Part shown: one piece after another, positions 54,466 to 60,000 of the stretch
Layout of the letters: every line of letters begins with the position of its first letter
Numbering within the stretch: the stretch's first letter is position 1
Assembly (NCBI RefSeq): GCF_032854445.1
Contig: NC_088304.1
Location: forward strand, 3,970,001 to 4,030,000
Reading direction: 5' to 3'
DNA from: Liolophura sinensis
Lineage: Eukaryota; Mollusca; Polyplacophora; Chitonida; Chitonidae
Length of the DNA: 60,000 bases
Translations under genes and position numbers: made by a program
Notes under the pieces: generated by a model
The model's database searches: none
What the model saw: the letters and a program-made list of their open reading frames with translations, nothing else
What the model was told of the DNA's origin: nothing

Positions 54466-55034
54466 TTTATGAAATTAACGCTGTCTGTAAAGCTCTACGG
54501 TGGCGTAATATGCGCGAAAAGGCAGGAAAACTGTAACGAAAGATAACACTTTACCAAATACATGGCATACCATCAACATTGTCTGGATAACTATTATCAT
54601 CACCTGCGTGACCACAATTCACTGCTCGGAGTGAAACATTTTTTTTTTCTTTACGTTTTCATACATTATTCTGAGGTTATAATTTGAAATATATTAACAG
54701 CTCAATGGGAATAATGAATGTTAAAACAATTAATTCAGTATTTAAAAGAAACATTTATCTTTGAGAAGAAAATCGTCAGAATACTTTTTATTTTGTCCAT
54801 AAAGCTTAATTCATATTTTTGGGAAGAAGAACTAACTTTCAACCTTCAACCAGTCTATATCCAACCAGTCCTTTAAACAAACGCAGCATGAAGTTTTATC
54901 CGTTTATTCTTTCACATCAGAAATTTGATCGTTTTAGCCGCTAGTTCCTTGAAGCTAGAGACCCTTTAAAGTTTACACTGTTCATTTCTGTAATAACAAG
55001 AACTCACACCTTCTACCTTTTCCATTACTTTCAG

Positions 55035-55196
55035 AGGCCCTCCATTTATTGCACCCAAGATCTCGTCCAGTCTCGCGGGCAGGCAGCCTTGATGGTGCCA
55101 GGCGTCATGTCGTTCACGGCGGAAACCCCCGGGTGGCACGTTCAGAGATTGGTTACACAACAAGCTACTCAACTCACGGGAGCCACCATGGCACAA
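55035..55196 (+). CDS. Candidate alternative fourth exon of the GPCR
   Basis: Acceptor TTACTTTCAG, donor GTAAGG. If spliced from 52774, the codon C/AG becomes Gln and the frame stays open for 54 codons (QALHLLHPRSRPVSRAGSLD and onward to THGSHHGT). The result is a basic, His/Arg/Ser-rich extension in keeping with the tail. Phase, splice sites and GC content agree. However, the stop and AATAAA at 52782-52967 show it is at most alternative. If not spliced at 55196 it stops at 55207. Confidence 0.42.
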
Positions 55197-55744
55197 GTAA
55201 GGAATAACAAGAGTTGTTTTCCTTTGATCTATTTTGATACTTAAGGTGTAAATTCAAGGATTATTCTTAATACATGCAAAACAAAATCATTTTTTGAACA
55301 GCAACTTATATTTAAAGTTTTAATAAAAGTGACATATTAAAAAAGGAATAGCATTTTTTCAAAAACAAAAATTTCTGACTACTTCTTCGCATTAAGTCTT
55401 TTCTGTAGTTTTAATATGGTGTAAGACGCTGCATTAAAATGTTATTTTCGTAAACCACCTGACAAAACCGTTATTTGATTTTTTCTTTTAAATTAAAATA
55501 TTTATAGTAAAATGTATTTATTGAATCTGTACTGGAACCAAAATAGTATTAATTGTTATGGAATTGGAATTGTGATGCCGAGCCTTTTACTGCCGATTAC
55601 ACCAGAAGGTAGCCGTGCGAGATGCGCAGGTGCAGGTTTAATTCTACGTGAGACCACAAAAAACATTTGGGTACATTGAAGAGTTTCTTTGTGTGCATTC
55701 CGTATATACTATAGCCAAGGTTGGATCCTTTCTGGTTTAAATCA

Positions 55745-55960
55745 GTATATAGGCTTACTCTGACCAAGGCCGATGTGATGTCAAGTGGTCATGTTTGGTG
55801 TCAGTTCTGATGTCTTCTTAACGATGCTTTAGCGAGGTAACACTATATGAATATGACTGCATTCGGATCATTCTATCCAGTGTGACATAAGTCATTCGTG
55901 TAAAGTTCACCAAAGGTCGAATGATAAACTCAAGATGAGCACGACGTTAAATAAGACTAA
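55745..55960 (+). mobile_element. SINE family C copy
   Basis: TGATGTCTTCTTAACGATGC, then TTTAGCGAGGTAACACTATA, then TCATTCTATCCAGTGTGACA and an ACGACGTTAAATAAGAC end. Middle and tail resemble the 2145 copy. Confidence 0.55.
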
Positions 55961-56109
55961 AGAGAGAAGTGAACGCCTGTAAGGTATGGAAGGGACAAAG
56001 AAACCAAAGAAAAGTTTGATAGTCGATTATCAGACTCACAAGCGTTTGCAGAAAAAGTAACTCTAGGTACAGAATTCATATTCATATATGCTGATGTCAT
56101 TATCGTGAA

Positions 56110-56385
56110 GTGGTTGTGTCATCATTGTCATGTGGCGATGTTATGATTGTGACGTGGTGATGTCATTATTATCATGTGGTGATGGCATCATCGTGACGTG
56201 GTGCTGTCATCATTGTTATGTGGTGCTGTCTTCATCGTGACGTGGTGGTGTCACCATTGTCATGTGGTGATGTCTTCATCGTGACGTGGTGATGTCATCA
56301 TTGTCATGTGGTGATGGCATCATCGTGACGTGGTGATGTCATCATTGTCATGTGGTGATGGCATCATCGTGACGTGGTGATGTAT
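56110..56385 (+). repeat. 22-bp minisatellite, dimer period 44 bp
   Basis: Alternating GTGATGTCATCATTGTCATG and GTGATGGCATCATCGTGACG units, each completed by TG. The array decays at its left end. Confidence 0.95.
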
Positions 56386-56849
56386 TCTTCAGAATTTTGT
56401 AAATCCCGTGATAGATCTCACCCGCTTTCCCCGAGATTTGAGGCTGTATAGGCATCCGCGTTTATATTACATCAACGTGGTGCTTTCGGTGATCCAAGTG
56501 TGACTAAGATGCCTATATTTGCATGCCACACGGAAGTTACGTCGCAACCATGAACCCGCAAGTTTCAAATTTGAATTGGATGTCATGCCTAGAATATCGT
56601 CCGCTTTCCTGGTGAACACTGGTGATTGCTTCTATACTGATGACAGTATAAAGTACAACATAAACACTGCTGCACTGTCTTCCACGTATGTAGCCTTGCC
56701 TTCTGTTGTAGATATCATCGACCTAAGACGTCCCCGCCATCATGACCGGCATTATTACCCAACTTTTCAGAACCCGAATGTCTATTTTACAGAGAAAGGT
56801 ACCAGTGTCATCTAGACAGGTATGTTTACTGGGAAGGCCTGGGCTGGTA

Positions 56850-57306
56850 TGGCCACAGACCCCCATTAGTTTTCCATAAGCGACAGTGTTAACTTTTAGC
56901 GCTGTAGCTCAGTCCAAAACATTCCGTGGCCAATAAGATTTGGTGCATACCTGGCCCAGCCTGTGAGAAAGAAGCCATAAAAATCTTGACACAGGTTGAC
57001 CGTCAAAATCTAGAGTTTTCTATGCCGGCAGCTGGGCGCGATGCCTAGCAACGCCAAGGGGACGTCACTCGCAGCCTCATCACCACCTGTCTCCTTGTGC
57101 CTCCTTTCGCCCAGAATTCAAACCTTCATCATTAAAACTCATACCTGCCCAAAGCTTAGACAATTTCCATCATCTTGATACCAAGCATGCACCTGTACAC
57201 CAAATACGGCAGGCTGGCAGCAAAAAAAAGACTTTACACCCTAAAATACACAGAATTACATTCGTCCTTCCCGAAAAACGGAAGTTGTAATGGGGGTCTG
57301 TGTCCG
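56850..57306. mobile_element. MITE-like element with about 19-bp inverted termini and TA flanks
   Basis: The left end TGGCCACAGACCCCCATTA is matched by the inverse of the right end (complement CGGACACAGACCCCCATTA). TA lies immediately outside each end (56848-56849, 57307-57308). The 457-bp body has no long ORF. The size, inverted termini and TA duplication fit a non-autonomous Tc1/mariner-type MITE; the superfamily is inferred. Confidence 0.75.
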
Positions 57307-57729
57307 TATACAGGTAACAATGAAAGGTTATTGGTTAAGGTATTTGCTTTCTAAGCACCAGGTCAGCTCAAACTTAGCTCCAATCCCTTCTCGGCTTTAA
57401 GATTCCCCTAACTCCAGCGTTATCGCGGATTGGTGGCGAGAAGCCGTCGACGGGAAATGAAGTTCGCTGATACCAATATGATATAAGAGGAATGTTATTT
57501 TGAAAAGTTTTTTTAAGCACTTAATTCATGTCATCATCAGAACAAGACCACTTAATACATTGTTGTGGTTATTGTACCTGTTGTGCTATTTATATTTTTC
57601 TTTTAACATTTCCGCTAACTGATTGGCTGATTAAAATAAAATATGAAGTATGTTAATGACTAATATTGTTTGGGTAAGATTCCTCATGTGTTGTATCAAA
57701 ATAATCAGTATGGACCAATACTGAATATG

Positions 57730-57850
57730 AAGTATGTGACACGTGGGAGAGTCCGCCAGTAACTTGCCGGAGGTCCATCTTGTACTTCCATCGTAAAGGC
57801 TTCCTTTACTCGTAAAACTGTACTAAATCTGAAATATTGTTGCACTGCGA
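57730..57850 (+). mobile_element. SINE family B fragment
   Basis: CCGCCAGTAACTTGCCGGAG, then CTTCCATCGTAAAGG, then ACTAAATCTGAAATATTG. Strongly diverged. Confidence 0.4.
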
Positions 57851-58095
57851 GCAACAAATTTGACGGACGACATCAATAAATACTGGCATACAAAATCCAG
57901 TGCCATTAAACAACCGCACGCCCCATTTTGTCTGTTGTTAATCTGTATAACAAAACAAGTTGTCGAGCTTTTTTCATCTTTGGCTTTCTATACCTATTAT
58001 ATGCAGATATCATTGATCAAGCCTGAAATTATCAACAACTGACACAAACAAATTGCTAAGATCGGTATTGTCTTCTATATACTATTTCATTACAG

Positions 58096-58206
58096 AATCG
58101 CAAGGTGAAAATGACGGTTGGAGATGACTACAGTTTCTCATTGCGGCCTGATGTGTTGATTGATCCTGTGTGGCAGTTGTTCTCTTTGGTCAAACAGAGT
58201 CGCGCT
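58096..58206 (+). CDS. Weak candidate terminal exon
   Basis: A CATTACAG acceptor precedes an open frame NRKVKMTVGDDYSFSLRPDV, ending SRA and TAA (36 codons, phase 0). The candidate exon at 55035-55196 ends in phase 1, and joined to it this frame would stop after 10 codons. The two therefore do not combine simply. Unassigned. Confidence 0.2.
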
Positions 58207-58914
58207 TAAAGTTCTGTCAACCGAAAATAGGAACCGAATGAATATCGTGAGAAGGATATGTGGAATTCTGTCTATTTGGTGAAGGCTAAGTATCACATCT
58301 CTCTCATTAATTTCAGCACCTGAGTGTGTATTTCCTTCGCTCTGGGAATTGTATAAAATGCATCGACTTTCCTTTTCTATCGAAGAATTTCCAGACCAAA
58401 TTGAAATATATAAAGAAAAAGGTGGAGTTCAGGTTTTGTGAGTAAAGTTGCCTCCCTTTATTTGAAGACTGTTAAGAAGCAATTTTTCGTCTTGCCAGAT
58501 CGAATTTATTATTATAATCCATTGCTTCATGGATATTATACACACTGTAGTGAAGGAAACACAACTTGCATAATTACATACTCTTTGTCTGCCGATAAAG
58601 TTGACAGTCAACTGCAAACAAGATAATACTTAAGGCTCGGTTTTTTTTTTCAATCACAGACAACGAGCATGGAGGCCATTGTGTATATCCTAAATATTTA
58701 TGTGCTTGGTGTAAAATCACGATGAACAGAATACCTCCATTTAATACATGCAACTTACAGATGAACTATGTGTGATATGGAAATTTAGATTTGCTTTTTA
58801 CAATGTGCTTTTTGTTGTGTCCTGTTTTGAAGTTGATGAGACTGTCAGCATTGTTAGATGTGGAAACACCAAACTGACCGCAGATTCCTATTTATTTTGT
58901 ATGTACATGCATGG

Positions 58915-59205
58915 AAACGTTATGTGGAAACATAACATGGAAACGTTACATATTTGTTATCTAGAAACGTTATCAGGGAACGTTATATGGAAACGTTACA
59001 TGGGAGCGTTATATGGAAACTTTATATGGGAACGTTATATAGGAATGTTATGTGGAAACGTTACATGGGGACGTTATATGGAAACGTTACAGGGAACGTT
59101 ACATGGAAACGGTACATGGGAACGTTACATGGGAACGTTACATAAAACGTTACATGGGAACGTTTTATGGAAATGTATCATGTTCCATGGAAGGTTACAT
59201 GAAAC
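58915..59205 (+). repeat. 13-bp minisatellite rich in AACGTT palindromes
   Basis: About 20 units of CGTTACATGGGAA or CGTTATATGGAAA. Each unit junction creates the palindrome AACGTT. It leaves frames open in all three phases (up to 167 codons), which are not supported as genes. Confidence 0.93.
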
Positions 59206-60000
59206 GCTATATGCTGCGTTACGCGCTGCGGATGAGCTGGCACTTCCGTAAACTTTGTAAGTCAGGTTTTTTGTAACTTTCCTCGTAAATCATTTCAAAT
59301 ATTACGTTACACTGTAAAGAACGTCATTTCGACAAGAAATTGGACAAATTTGATGTTGTTAACGGACTTGTGAAGCACAATTGTTGAAAATGTCGACTTA
59401 ACGTCCATGGTGGTAGAAATATTGACATCTCAAACAGGAGTCTTGAAGTGGCAGCTTGACAACAGATGTGCCAAGCGAAATTCGTCCCGTTTCCACGTGT
59501 TTCTCACTGGGATATGGCGGAAAGGTTGCCAGTTTGGCGGCAAATCCTAATCAGTGGTTACACCCACTCTATGATTCTAGATCATCTAAGGCCCACCAGT
59601 GCACATCTTCATAGCCAGCTCGAAAAAAGTGACATCCGCCACACAAGAAAAGACAACACAAGACCAGGCAAAATGCATGAAGACCTAAAATAGAGGTGCT
59701 AAAGTAGATAGAAAAACATTTTTTTCGTTCCGAAACTATATAAGTGATAAATGCAGTTAATTACTCTTCCATCAAGAATCTGACGTATAATGTAAGTGGA
59801 TAACATAACAACCGCAACAATCAGTTACATAAACTAAAATAAATAATTCTTTGATCTTGATACCGTGCATTTAGTGCGCCAAACAAAGCGATGTTTTTCC
59901 TGCTTCTAAGTATGTGCTTTGATATTTTCCTTTTTTAAATTCCACTTTATAAAAAAAATATATCATTATTATGGGTTAGATTCTCAGTGACTGGATTTCT
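59206..60000. other. No supported gene; right edge
   Basis: A 75-codon frame at 59466-59693 (+) ending HEDLK is somewhat GC-rich but has no domain, signal peptide or good acceptor that I can identify. Confidence 0.35.

Noticed and set aside
56519-56815. 98-codon ORF near the MITE as a further GPCR exon
   Set aside because: It can be trimmed to a short exon after a TTTTCAG, but the phase does not fit the exon at 55035-55196 and no recognisable motif is present.
58748-59251. 167-codon (+) ORF
   Set aside because: Most of it lies in the 13-bp minisatellite, where all frames are open. The upstream part lacks domain or signal evidence.

Overview
This window is animal nuclear DNA. It is AT-rich, with introns bounded by GT/AG, a collagen gene, a seven-transmembrane receptor gene, tRNA-derived SINEs and abundant minisatellites. 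I see no bacterial, phage or CRISPR features. The repeat style (several short tRNA-headed SINEs ending in a shared tail followed by AAAT repeats) and the gene types suggest a lophotrochozoan, most likely a mollusc. The phylum is an inference that I cannot prove from the sequence.

Only about 4 kb looks coding, all on the + strand. (1) Positions 5898-13189 hold seven exons of an EMI-domain/collagen extracellular-matrix gene resembling EMID1/COL26A1. The 5' exons with the signal peptide are not found. (2) Positions 18248-18675 hold a terminal exon of an unrecognised cysteine-containing surface protein with a GPI-anchor-type C-terminus. Its splice phase would also fit the collagen gene. (3) Positions 44067-52782 hold a class C GPCR of about 890 residues: signal peptide, Venus-flytrap ectodomain in one exon, then seven transmembrane segments in two more. 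It lacks the usual cysteine-rich linker. A possible alternative C-terminus uses an exon at 55035-55196. Weaker candidate exons are at 25416-25629 and 58096-58206.

The rest is repeats. A 29-bp minisatellite fills 1-1858 and runs off the left edge. Three SINE families are recognisable (called A, B and C here), plus two further dispersed families (D and X). Family X is the most striking: copies lie throughout the window, and four of its subregions have expanded into tandem arrays with 48-, 81-, 81- and 69-bp units, all containing the same core of about 40 bp. The largest array (about 36 x 69 bp, 47962-50444) lies inside the first coding intron of the GPCR. Its period is a multiple of three, so it produces a spurious 743-codon antisense ORF.

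Other features: two TSD-bounded SINE-A insertions that carry a G-rich leader at the 5' end; a TA-flanked MITE-like element with inverted termini; an AT-repeat palindrome just after the collagen gene; and several local duplications. Stretches not listed separately (parts of 2.4-5.9, 18.9-23, 28-29.3, 33-35.2, 39.1-40.3 and 45.4-47.3 kb) hold only short open frames without domain or splice support.
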